Below are positions 20,618 to 33,052 of a stretch of 64,000 nucleotides of DNA, in pieces. The notes beneath the pieces were generated by a model. That model had not been told where the DNA came from and did not search any database. It saw only the letters and a list, made by a program, of their open reading frames with translations. The DNA comes from Cyclina sinensis. Lineage: Eukaryota; Mollusca; Bivalvia; Venerida; Veneridae. The position numbers were made by a program, and so were the translations under genes. Every line of letters starts with the position of its first letter. Within the stretch, counting starts at the first letter, position 1. Where the stretch lies: contig JAAONU010000001.1 of assembly GCA_012932295.1 (NCBI GenBank), forward strand, positions 43,373,134-43,437,133, written 5' to 3'.

Positions 20618-23152
20618 TGGAGGCTATTCGTTGCCAAAAATCCAGCCTTGTTGATCTGAGTTGAACAGTTTGTTTACGGACAAAATACAATTGTATTTCT
20701 TTGAATGTAAACTCCAATGTTGCATTCTTAGACTGAGTTTGTCGATTTAACATTGTAAACATGTATTTCAACAAAATATATTTGTTAAACGACAAAACAT
20801 TATCTGGTTTTCTGAGAGTAGCAATACCAAGTGTTCATCATAACATGCGAAATACTCATTGTTCGTGTATACGCCGACAAAACAGAAGTTACTTTCTTAA
20901 CTTTACATTGTCAAACCATCATGATGCGGATCAGCATAATCCAGCTGTACACATTTTGCAATAAGAGATAAATAAGCTCCGCCCATTTCCCCGCCAATTA
21001 GATCATCGTAAATAAACGTATTTATCCGCTCATTTTCGGTATTTACCGTCAGCGACTGGTTCTCCTTCTGCGGTCTGAGTTAAAATTATTGTTAAGACTT
21101 TATTCAACATGCTCTTTTTAAAGACAAATAAATTTTACTGAAGGGATTTCAGTTTGCATAGGAATGAGTAACATTGACAGTTAAGCTGCTACCTTACCAC
21201 TTTCAAATTTTCAAGTCAACATCTGATAGAGATTTTGCTACGACAAGATACTAATACAGACCAAATTCTGACTGCTGTTTTTCCCAGTAGTAGCATTTAC
21301 TATTACATTAGTAACCTTAATACTAGCGTATGACTTGACAAGAAAAAGCTTTTAACAATAGTAAAATTAAAACCGAAGTTGTATGTAGCAACTACCCCTT
21401 CGTACATAACTTTTTATTTTTATCATACAGTATAGATATATTTTCCCATTTTTACCATATATTTTTTTCAATAATAATATGTAAATGAGTCCAAAGGTAA
21501 ATATGTTGATTATTAATTTATATATACCTTGTTTCTTTTATCTCTAAGAAAGCCATCACTTACAAAAATTAATAAATATTCTGTGTAGTATTTCTTGTAA
21601 AAAAAAATAGTCCTCTGCTTTTGATCAGAAAGACAGCAAGTCTAGGTAACAGCTATTGACAGCATGTATACACATATCTTAGAGCTGTCACTGATTTAGT
21701 AAAATGCATATTAAAAAGGGGTTCGCTGAAGACCTTAAGCTACATCAGCTTACATATATTTAATAATAAAAGGCTAAATTACATCCTGTGACTCAAAATA
21801 TCTCCCAATGGATGTAAACAGAGATGCTAGGATACACTGAATATTTATTTCAACATTAAAATGGGACAAATTCGCAAGTTGTTTGTTAAACCACGGAATT
21901 ATCAGTAGTAAACTTTGTATAGTTCCGTGGTTATACACTTGGTAAAAAATTTGGGTTTTTCTACAACCAATATAGTTCTTCAAAGAAAAAAAGGCACATA
22001 CTTACTGTTCAGTTCTCTTTATTTATGTTGCTAAAAGTGAAATCCATGCATCGCATTCTAGTACTGACTGCTGAATGTAAAACAAATGAGAACAAATACT
22101 TCTGTGAACAAAATTCAACAATTCGTATCGTTACATTATATCTTAAAGCGACTGACTCACAGAGGTTTGCTGATTTTTTTTCTTTAAAATTTAAGAGAAT
22201 AATATTCTACGGAAAAAAACATAATATTATGCTTCTATACACCATGAAAACTGAAAAAAAAGTTTTGACTTATCCAGGATTCGAACCCACGACCTTTCGG
22301 TCAGTAAAATAATTGAGCGACGATCTAGACCACTGAGCCACAGCGACTACATATATATTGATGTTTTTCTGTATCAAAAAATGAATCAGTAACTTAGTTT
22401 AAATATGTTCTTCACAATTGCAGCAAACATTTCAAGATGTAACAACATTTTCTGTTTTTTTCATCGTCGGCCCAGCTATGAGTCAGTCGCTTAACCACTT
22501 TTGTATTACTTGAATATCCTGTACTAGAATAAGTTTTAACAAAATCAGAGGATATTCAAAGTCAACTATAATGCAGTTGATGTATGTGACATATATAACA
22601 ATTTTATTTAATTTGAAATATATTTGTATAAATGCGTTACCTCATTATTACTGTACAGTAAGAGTTGCCTCTCTTTATTTTATGCTCTCGTGAAAATTGG
22701 CTCCGCCTTTTAATCTTCGTCTATTTCGTGATAATGCCATATATGGAAGTTGCAAAATCGTTTACAAATGTTAATCGCGTTAGAATGTAAAAGGAAAGTG
22801 TGGAGTTGTCAACCTGAGAGTGTTAACTGATGCAGTTACATTCTCTACGTCATGATGTACGGCATAAAACGTGTTGTGTACGTTCTATCGTTTACATTTC
22901 TACATGTCGCAAATTTGAAGTTATACATTTCTAAATACAGTTTGTAATACATTTCTAAATACAGTTTGCAATTTATCTAAGTTGCATGTTACCAGCTTCC
23001 ATTTTGTCAAATCGAGATAATCAAAACACTTAATACCAGTGCAGTATCTAACTCTCAGATCGATAATTAGATTTTTACTAATCTGTTTAGTAGAACCGAA
23101 GTATGAATTGTCACGTTTCAAAGGCTGGATTTTTGGCAACGAAAAGCCTCCA
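20618..23152. mobile_element. 2.5 kb terminal-inverted-repeat element inside a TRIM LTR
   Basis: Inverted repeats of 32 bp at 20618-20649 (beginning TGGAGGCTATTCGTTGCC) and 23121-23152 differ at one base. TA lies outside each end (20616-20617 and 23153-23154), fitting a TA target duplication. Excising the element joins the two halves of the TRIM LTR, which proves insertion after the TRIM. No transposase is visible inside, so it is non-autonomous or eroded. The TA target and short ends suggest the Tc1/mariner superfamily, but this is inference. Confidence 0.75.
22268..22348 (-). repeat. tRNA-derived, SINE-like fragment
   Basis: The minus strand has a box A-like TGGCTCAGTGG (22330-22340) and box B GGTTCGAATCC (22277-22287), with a GACCGAAAGGTC hairpin between them, like the tRNA-derived head of a SINE. 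No tail or flanking duplication was identified, and it sits inside the 2.5 kb inverted-repeat element. Confidence 0.5.
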
Positions 23153-23818
23153 TAATAAACATGTACCCGGCTACAGAATCAAATCTTTTCGAGGTTATAC
23201 AATCAAATCTTGCAATAGCTTTGCTTTTAAAACTGCCGGATATTTTTTAAAACAATAAAAAGATATATATATATATAAGATATATAAGAAATATATTCAT
23301 TCAGGTTTGTTTAGCAAATTTGTGAATTTTAAATAAACATTTAGATTGTGTACGTGACACGCAATATTCACACAATACCTCATATTTGATCCAAATTTGC
23401 ATGCTACTGATATTTAAGTTTGAAGTACAACATTTGTGAACAAGATCAAGATCAATACTGCCTTTATTTGTAACATCTAAGGAATTTTCCAATAATCACT
23501 CGACCGTGTGGAGTTTATGGGGGAATCACCTACAGCTTTCTGGGCCAATCACTGATTGCTTCAACGAAAATGTCATTCTTTTCTAATAATGATATGGTAA
23601 AAAAAAATCTAATTTTCAACCACGAGCTATTGTCATATGTACATACACATTTGATCATACGAAATGATTGCACGCCAAGGTCCCCAAAAAAGGAAGTAAA
23701 ATACTATTGATCATAAACACCTATTATGTAAACACCTGAATAAAGACTGAAATGCGCATAATTCTGCGCAGTGTTAAACATGGCCTTTATTAAGTGAATT
23801 TTACAGTGACAGAATAAA

Positions 23819-23873
23819 ATGATTCGGGGATATAAAAGTCGTTTATTTGTAGTTTTTTGTCTTTTTACAGGAG
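23819..23873 (+). CDS. Exon 1: signal peptide
   Basis: The ATG at 23819 opens 18 codons plus one base, hydrophobic from [10 protein letters not shown], ending at the strong donor GGAG|GTACGT. The start is chosen because it alone gives a signal peptide in phase with the next exon. It lies about 640 bp from the end of the TRIM LTR. Confidence 0.7.
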
Positions 23874-26800
23874 GTACGTCATTTACATGTTACTTTTATC
23901 TCAACTTCAGTATTTAAATATGAAAATAAAACATTTAGACGAGTTAAATACTGTAGTAAGGATATATATTTACCGATAGGCTTGCTTTTAAAAGCCAAGC
24001 ATGTACCTGCACTGTACCTAAGAAATAAAATCATATACAATATCTGAATCAATAAAATGTGTTTATATTGTATTGTCTGTCCTAATGCAGAAAAGAACAA
24101 ATTGTTTCATTTTACAGGCTACGCCTTATGTGACACCACAGAGTTCGGTACGTTATTTTTTTTGTATTCATATTAACTATTCTGACTACATAATACAGCG
24201 TTGAAAAGATACATATGAAAATATAGTATGTATGTATATAAAATTAGAAAATATAACAAATGCTGGTGTAATGCATGTATGGATACAAGAAACCGGTATA
24301 TCAGATGGGTTTTATCGATTACCAGTTACACTGAGAACCACTGTGTGATCAACATAAAGATATGATTCAGCAAAACCGTTGGAAAGGGAGATCTGTCTTG
24401 TGTAGAACGCGCAGTGTGCGAATGCTTAGTTTTAATCTATTTATCCTAGAACGCTTGACAATATATTAATCCCCCTCATTGACTGCTTCCTAGATTCAAA
24501 CCAATTCTCGCACCGAATTAGTGGGAATGTACAATTTGAACCAGCGATCTCCAGGTCAAGGAGGTCCGTCGTTTTTCCCAGGACGCTGCCCTATAACTTA
24601 TGAATCAGCCGTATTTTCTTGTTAGACTTTGATAGTTTGCTATACACTGCTTTTATATGGTGACATTTTTAAACATTAACATACTTAATAACGTTTCTTC
24701 ATTTATTTTTAAGAAATAACTGTAAAAATATTTTTAATTGCACAAGAGAATTGATACGAACACAAAAGTATAATGCATTATTTCCACATGCCTTTCACAC
24801 TTTTGCACTTATGCTTTCGTGTAATGATTCCATTTGCTTGAAAAGAAAAAAATCCTATTGCCAGCATAAAGCTGTTGACGCTTACATGCAAAAACGAAGT
24901 CACTGTCACATTGATTTAATTTCGATAAAAGGAAAACAAAGATTTTGTTATAACGAATTAATATATCGTTTAAACTAGGGATGGGAACAAATGTTCGAAT
25001 ATTCGAAAATCGACTAAATATTCGAATCTGAAAATCAAATTCGAATATTCTGTAATGATTTTTTTTTCAAAATATTGATTTTTATAAATGCAACAAAACA
25101 AAACAAAAAAAAAACAATCTGTTTGGTATTGTGTTTGTTTATCGCGCCAATTAACAATAAAACTGCAATGCATAATAGGCAGGGACAATCGTTACGGATT
25201 AACAGCTTGCAACAGGCGTAATTGTGATACTTTTAATTCCTTGTACATTTTAATTGGCGCCCGTTTTTTCACAAGTTTCAAGTTTCAAATTTATTGGCAT
25301 ATCAGCAAATGTTAGCAGTTGTTTGTCTCACAATATTCAAGGATTAACGTCATGTTTTAAGAAAACAAACAACCAGTCACACTTATTACTCTACCGATAT
25401 TACCTTTTAGTTGACAATCAGTAGAATAGCTCAAATATTTTCCTCTTATAAGGATATTTGAAAAAAATATCAGAACAGAACAGAAAGTTTATTTTGACGT
25501 ATACAAAGTACATAGTCAATTACATAATACATTCATTCATACATACATATATACAATCACAAAATCAATGGATAGTCTGCAAATTTCTTGAAGGTGAACA
25601 GTTTAATCTATTTTGTTTCCATCAGTATAGGATTTGACATAATCAGTTTAACATATATTACATAGTTTAATATTGGGTAACTAAATATAACTAATCATCT
25701 ATTAAATTAGAACTGTACGTTGACCAGAAACATCCATATAACACTATTAGGCTTATAATAAATAACATGTTATTTACAACCTCAAACTATAAACATACAT
25801 ATATACAAACTAACTAACTAACACAGTCTGGTTGACCAAAGAAACCATATACACACTAACAGGCATAAAATAAATAGCACGTTCAATATTTCAAGACAAT
25901 TTTACACTAATCCGTAATATTAACAATCGAATTTCTTATAGACATTGCGTTTTTACAGTATAACCCTAATTTATAAAGAGCAGTCTTATTTTCTGTTTGT
26001 AACAATTCTAAAAACTTATATACACTTGGTTTGATATAATAATATTTTGCTATAAATTTTTTACGTAAATCTGAATAGATAGGGCATATAATAACAAAGT
26101 GGTATTCATCTTCTAAATCTAGTGAATGACAACATTGACAATATCTTTCGTTTCTAGGTATTCTATTTCTGGCATACCTTCCAGTTTGAATTCTTAGAGC
26201 ATGTGCTGAAATTCTTAATCTAGTGATGTAACATCTTAATGAACTAGGTAAAATATCTAAATATGCTTCGTATCCAAAAACATTTTTAAAGTTTTTATAC
26301 AAATCTAACACTTCGCTACTTCCCTTATTTACATTCCATCCTTGTATAAAACAATCTATCACTCTCTCCTTAAATATATATACAAAATTTTTATCAATAG
26401 CGCATGGATTGTCCCAAACATATGTAAATCCGAAGTTACATAATAGAGCTTTAACATTGGTCACCCAGTTTTTAAATCCTTTGTTACAATGTTCCAATGA
26501 CATTAAATAAACACGATTTAATATAATATTGTCACTATTTATTAGTCTTAACCAATATTTTACCATGGCTACATAACGCTTAATATACAATGGGTATCTG
26601 CCCAATTCACCGTACACACTAACAGAACAAGTACTATTTCTAACCTTTAATAAGTGTTTGCAAAATTTCAGATGGATTCGTTCAATGACTTTTGACTTTG
26701 TATAACCCCAAATTTCTGCTGCGTAGTTTAATATCGAACCAACAAATGCATCGAATAATTGACATAAAACTTTAGGCCTTAACCTAATCTTTTTACAATT

Positions 26801-29800
26801 AATCGTTAATAAATTCAATGCCTTAAGAGCCTTTCCAGTGAGATATTCCTGATTTAGCGTAAAATTTCCAGTATAATGAAAAACAGTTCCTAAATAGTTA
26901 AAATCGTTCACTACCTCTAGCTCTTTCCCATTATATGTCCAATGTTCATCTAACAATAATCCCCCTCTTTTTCTAAATACCATAATTTTAGTTTTTTCAG
27001 TATTAACTTCTAATCCCCATTTACTACAATAATCATATAATAGGTTTAAATTTTTCTGCAATTCCTCCTTTGACTTTCCTAAAATTACCATATCGTCTGC
27101 AAATAATAACAAAATTAATACAATATCATCAATGACTAAACCAGAATCTACATCATCTTGCAAAAAAAGCTCTAAATCTTCTACGAAAAGTGAGAACAAA
27201 ATCGGTGACATTATCTCCCCTTGTTTCAATCCTACAGCATACTCAAAATATTCCGAATAGTTATTACAATTTCTAACACATGACTTAACTTTTTGATACA
27301 TGTCCCTCACTATTCTTAACAATTTACCCTGGATTCCATTCTTATAGAGCTTTAACCATAGTGCACTTCTATATATAGTATCAAAACATTTTTTCATATC
27401 AACAAATACACAATATAATCTCTTATTTTCATTTAAATACTGTTGTACAACATTAAGTAATATAAATAAAGCATCAGTCGTAGATCGGCCTTTCCTGAAA
27501 CCAAATTGTGCATCTGATATAATATTATTTTGTTCACAAAATGTTACAATTCTTTTATTCAAAATAGTGGTGAATAATTTCGAAAAACAACTAACGAGCG
27601 TAATACCTCTGTAGTTATTCACGTCATTAATGTCGCCCTTTTTATGTAAAGGGACGATAACTCCTTCGGTCCATTTTTCCGGAAAATAACCAGAATCTAA
27701 GATGGCATTAAAAATATCACAAACATGTGAAGATAAAATATCAATGCTTTCTATAAGGTATTCATTCATAATATAATCACTACCCATAGCCTTTTCTCTT
27801 TTTAAACATTTTACACATTCTAAAATTTCTGCAACAGTAATGCGCTGATTTAATTGATCGAATTCGGCATTTGAACTATTAAAGTCATATCCGCTACAAA
27901 ACTCTTCAGCTTCCGGGTTTGTGCATTGCGTAATATCATTGGCCAACTCCGAAAAATAACGTTTGAAATCGTCCGTAGAAATGTTATGTTTATTTTTGCT
28001 ATTACGTTTAAAATATTTCCAAAATTGTTTAGGCTGTGCATTTTTTAATTTGCCGATTTCTATCAACTTTTTATTTTCAGCCGACTTACGCTTTTTATTA
28101 CATAACTCTTTATAATCTTTTTTCAAAACACAGAATTGTTCTCTACTATAACTAGATTTAAGCCTATTAAAAACACTTAACGCTTCTAGGTATCTCCTTC
28201 TAGCAAGTATACAATCATAATCGAACCACTCTGCATGATTAACTATCGGTTTATCAGTAAAATACGATGACTTATTGTTAAAATTACATGACTTTGAGAA
28301 CAATGGGTCCGCTACATCTCTAACAATATTTGTAAATTTGCTCAAAATATCGTTCACTGAATCCCTGCTTGTGATGTTAATATCATGGGTCAATCGATTT
28401 AACTCTGGTAATTTAGATATAACTCCTGCTCGAAAAGTATGTTTAAGATTCTCTTTCCATTTGTACCTGACCTAATTTTTTACCTCAGAGACATCAACAT
28501 AAAAATTACATCTCAATGTAAACAAAACAGGTGCATGATCGCTATATTCATTGAATGAGTCTATACAAAAATCACACAATAGGGGAAAGTCTTTATCTCT
28601 CGCCAACAATAGGTCAATCACGGACGCCCCGTTTTTGTTAGCAAATGTGTACATACCACAGTTAAAATCATGTCCAATTCTACCGTTACAAATACGGAAA
28701 CCGCTAGACCGACAAAGATCAAGCAATTTAGTCCCAAAACTGTTACATATATTATCATGTGAGGCCCGGAAGAGGTACGTGTCGGGAACATAATCATCAT
28801 CATCAATATTACTAATATAAGTATCACATGTTATAAAGTCATTTTTCTTACCCACTCTACTATTCCAATCACCTACTAAGTATAAATGCCCTAAATCTTC
28901 AAAATCGTGTATATCATTTTGTAAAATATCAAATAAATCAACATTAGCAATATTATACATTGGCGAATCTTCACACCATATATAAACTCCACAAACATAT
29001 ACATCTTTTTCATAATGAAAATATCTATGATCTAGTTTTAACCAAACTAAAGTGTCAAAATGAATTCTGACGATTTCGATTCCCGGTGCTAAATGATTCT
29101 TGTAATACACTACGACGCCCCCGCTACACCGTCTTGCATTGCGATTCTGACATTTTCTATAAAAGTTATGTGCAGTGTAGCCTGAAAGTTCCACATCACT
29201 ATCCTTGTTTGTCCACGACTCGTATAAAAATATAATGTCATTGCCTGAAACTAAATTAACAAAGTCTGGTGACTGTTTCTTCACACTCGTAAGCCCATTA
29301 ATGTTCCATGAAATGAGCTTAAGCTCACCTTCGTCGAATCCCTAGGAATCCGCACCTACCGCTACCCGCTTCCCGTCTACATATAGCGTGTCATAGGACA
29401 GCCATGCCCTCTTACCAGCCCTTTTTGCTTCCTTCAGTTTTGGCAGCAACAACCTTCTTTTATCGTTAACCTCCTTCGGAAATTGTTCGTGCATAAAAAA
29501 GTTCGTACCTTGGAGGTGTTTCCATTGTTTCCGTACAAATTCCCGTTCCTTAAACAACGTAAACTTCGCAACGATATTTCTCTTTTTGCTCCCCGACTTT
29601 GCTCCCATACGATGTACTCTCTCAAACTGAAAACTGTCAACTATATCCTTCGCAATCTCCAATTCCTTTTCCATAAATCCCCGAAGTATATCCTCCGTCT
29701 CAGCAGGTGTCTCTGACGGGGCCTCAAATATATTGCCAAATACCAGGTTGTTACGCATAGATTGCGACTGTAAGTAGGCCAAATCGTCCCTAATACCTTT

Positions 29801-32033
29801 TCTCTCTTTTTCTAGCGTAACGACCTTATCGTTCATAAGCCCAAGGTTAAAGTTCGCACTTTCTGTCATGTCCTCCACCTTACGCAATCGCTCATCCGTC
29901 CTATTTTGATTATCTTGAATATATGTCCAAAGTTTCTTCATTTCCTGGTCAAATTTATCCACCTTATTTTCTAGTGAATCCAAAGACTTTAGACTTGTTT
30001 CTACTGCTGATAATCTGCTTTCAATATTTTTTAAACAAGTCATAATTTCCAAATGTGCTGGCTCCATAGTCTTATCTGACGTATTTACTGTCACTGGACT
30101 GGGTGGGGAGTGGTCACTTTTGTTAGCAGTCTGATCAGACATATTCGGCTCCTCAAAAAAGGTAGAAAGATTCACCTGATCATTAGATCCAAACAGCACA
30201 GAGTTCGTTTCATTCAAAATATCACTGACACTCACCCAGTTATGCTCCGGAGAATCCGTATACTTTCCCGCCTTGTTACAGGTATTCAAACTGTCATTGT
30301 TCAAACTGTCATCGCTTTTCTTTCTCTTATTCCTACTTTTTTTACCCATAGATCCAGATTTGTCACAATGTTTCACATTCACTTTTCAATAACATAACAA
30401 ATAGTCAAATTCCATCCACAAATACTTAGTTAAATCCACTATTTTCATTTTTTTTTCACCTGAGCAAAAATTTACACGACTACTCCATTGATCACGTGAC
30501 ACTTCAATCTATATATATATATATACTGACGGAAAAATATAACTGTGCACACTAAAATACTTAATATCTTTTATTAGGTATAAAATTATTTTAGCAGATT
30601 TCTTTTGTGTAATTCACAAGGTAATCTTGTTTCAATAATACTGCTTTTCGCGAGTTGCACGTGCAAAATTTATAGCCCGTAACGGTCGCGCTTTTTACGT
30701 GTTTCTTTATGTTAACATCCTCGTACATGCTGTTTCGAGTTATTTTAACCGTCAAATTATAGTGAGCTACCCAGCAGTTCAGAAAAACACCTTCATTTGG
30801 ATTTTAAGTCTTTGAAGACAATGCCACGCATCTCAGAAAATGATCGCCTACGTGCCGTCGGTATGCTCCAAGCAGGCATTGCTCAAAATGCGGTTGCGCA
30901 GCGTTTTGGTGTTCACCGAAACACCATATCAGCACTTTGGCGACGATTTCAGCAACGTGGCAACGTCCGTGATCTACCACGTCCAGGGCGTCCACGTGTG
31001 ACGTCAATCCGTCAAGACAATTATATCCGGCTTACACACCTACGGAATCGATTTCAACCGGCCACATTAACAGCACGAACAATTCCTGGCTTGAGACCTA
31101 TCAGTGGACGAACTGTTAGAAACCGATTAAGAGAGCACAGCATTACTCCACGACGTCCTGCGATACGTCCTACTCTTCTCTTACGTCATCGACAACGTCG
31201 ACGTCAGTGGTGCAGACAGTATCTAAGGCTTCCAAGAGCATATTGGAATAATGTTCTGTTCACTGACGAGTCGCGGTTTCACTTAGAAAGTTCGGACGGA
31301 CGAGTTCGTGTATACAGGCGTCGCGGAGAACGTTACTTGGATCCCTGTGTTTTTCAACGTCAACGTTTTGGTGGTGGTGGGTCGATAATGGTTTGGGGAG
31401 GTATCTCATCTCAAGGCAGGACCCAGCTTGTAATTGTTCGTGGCAATTTAACGGGTGTTCGTTACAGAGATGAGATTGTCATACCCCACGTGCTGCCATT
31501 TCTTCAACGTCAAGGGCGTAACATGACGTTTCAACAAGACAACGCTCGGCCACATGTAGCACGTGTAGTTACCCGGTTTCTGGCTCAGCAAAACGTGAGT
31601 GTCTTACCCTGGCCCGCTGTTTCACCAGATCTTTCACCAATTGAGCACGTTTGGGATGAGATGAAGAGACGCCTCCGTCAAAGACGTAACCAACCTCTCA
31701 CGCTGGACCAACTAGCGCAGACATTGGTCAACATCTGGAACACCATTCCACAGGCAGTTATCGCCAACTTAGTTGCCTCTATGCCTCGTCGCTGCCGTGC
31801 TTGCTTGAACGCCAATGGAGGCCACACACGATACTGACCTTGTGAAATCAGATTTCATACCTGTCAACTTCTGCGCCTTGTTACTGTAAAAATTGTTTTA
31901 CATGATGAAGTGTTTGTATTGATTGTTAGAAATGAAACGTTGATTGGCTAATTTGCAAAGTTTTATGTTACTATTCCTAATATTAAAAAAAAATTCTATA
32001 CCTTGAAGTATGCACAGTTATATTTTTCCGTTA

Positions 32034-32076
<43 letters not shown>

Positions 32077-32115
32077 CCTCACGTGCATGGACTTATTTCA
32101 CGCGGTTTTAATAAA

Positions 32116-32176
<61 letters not shown>

Positions 32177-33018
32177 GTATTGCCAGTCACTTAATAAGTC
32201 TTTTTAAACTTCCATTTCTACGCCAAATCTAGATAATACATAGCAGTTTCCCCAGACAAACGAAATAAGTTTTTGTTTAAATGAAATAATAATTTGTTTA
32301 AACGAAGTAACATTGGAACTCAAATTCGAATTAATATTTCGTTTAAACGAAATAAAATAAATGTGACAACAACACAGACAGTAAGTGTGTTCAAAGTAAC
32401 TTCTGGGAATCTCTACGCAGAAGTGTTGTAAAGGGCAAAACAAAATGTCAACTATTTCAGTAGAAAGTGATTTTGAAAGTCAATAATAATTTCCCACAGA
32501 CTTCATTTTATCGTATCCTCTATTTAGATTTTATTAAGTTTTGTATGTATTCTGCTTTGAATTTGGATTCATTAGAGCCTTGTCTCTTGAAAAACAACGT
32601 GGAACTACCATACATAGCAACAAGACATCCATCCATCAGCTACTCGTCAACAACTGATGATACAAAGTTCTGTGATCTTTTTGCGCTTAATCATGGTCAG
32701 TGGTATATCAGTAGCTACAATATGACAAACTACTGCGTTGAACACAGAAAGTGTGGAACCAGTGACCCGATATATTTAGCAGGTACAGTTTCTTTACAAG
32801 GTATATTTTTAAAATGTAATTACTGCGACGTAAACGCCAAGTATATTTTTTCTTGTTTTAATATTCAAATTTACTACATGATGTGATCCATTCACTAGTT
32901 TGTACATTTTGACAAATATCTTTCAGATAACTTTAAGCTTGTTAAAATATATTGTTTTCTTTTTGTTTTTTATTTATTTTTTTTTTTTGGGTGGGGGGGG
33001 GTTGTTGTTGTTTTTTGG

Positions 33019-33052
<34 letters not shown>

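Larger units (their letters stand above)
20218..23175 (-). mobile_element. Second TRIM element with tRNA-like LTRs, split by an insertion
   Basis: In element (minus) orientation the LTR begins TGTAGCCGGGTACA and ends CACCTGTTACA. The complete 3' LTR is 20218-20359 (142 bp). The 5' LTR is 20486-20617 plus 23153-23175, interrupted by a 2535 bp inverted-repeat element. Two bases beyond the 5' LTR lies TGGCGCCCAACGT (20471-20483, minus), again the tRNA-Lys(CUU) primer site. A purine tract GGAGGGGGTATA (20360-20371, minus) abuts the 3' LTR. The interior is 126 bp and non-coding. There is no clear target-site duplication. Each LTR contains a tRNA-like region about 23 nt from its end, as in the TRIM at 14.4 kb, and both share TATAGGTGATA. 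Confidence 0.8.
25470..30510 (-). mobile_element. L1/Tx1-like LINE, nearly full length
   Basis: A minus-strand element of about 5 kb with an L1-type ORF1, an APE-type endonuclease and a reverse transcriptase, ending in a short 3' UTR and CTTTCTGTTCTGTTCTGAT wording near 25470. It sits antisense in intron 2 of the D8C gene. All coding parts share one frame, interrupted by only two TAG codons (29342-29344 and 28472-28474). The 5' end is placed only approximately, near the TA run at 30510. Confidence 0.85.

Noticed and set aside
24500..24600. tRNA-derived fragment (TTTGAACCAGCGATCTCC)
   Set aside because: The box B match is poor and there is no box A at the right distance.
24974..25060. Possible hAT-type MITE end (AGGGATGGGAAC followed by TTCGAATATTCGAA)
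   Set aside because: Only one end is visible; a similar palindromic patch at 55215-55262 does not form a pair with it.
32003..32194. 63-codon frame of alternating Ile-Tyr
   Set aside because: Translation of (TA)n.
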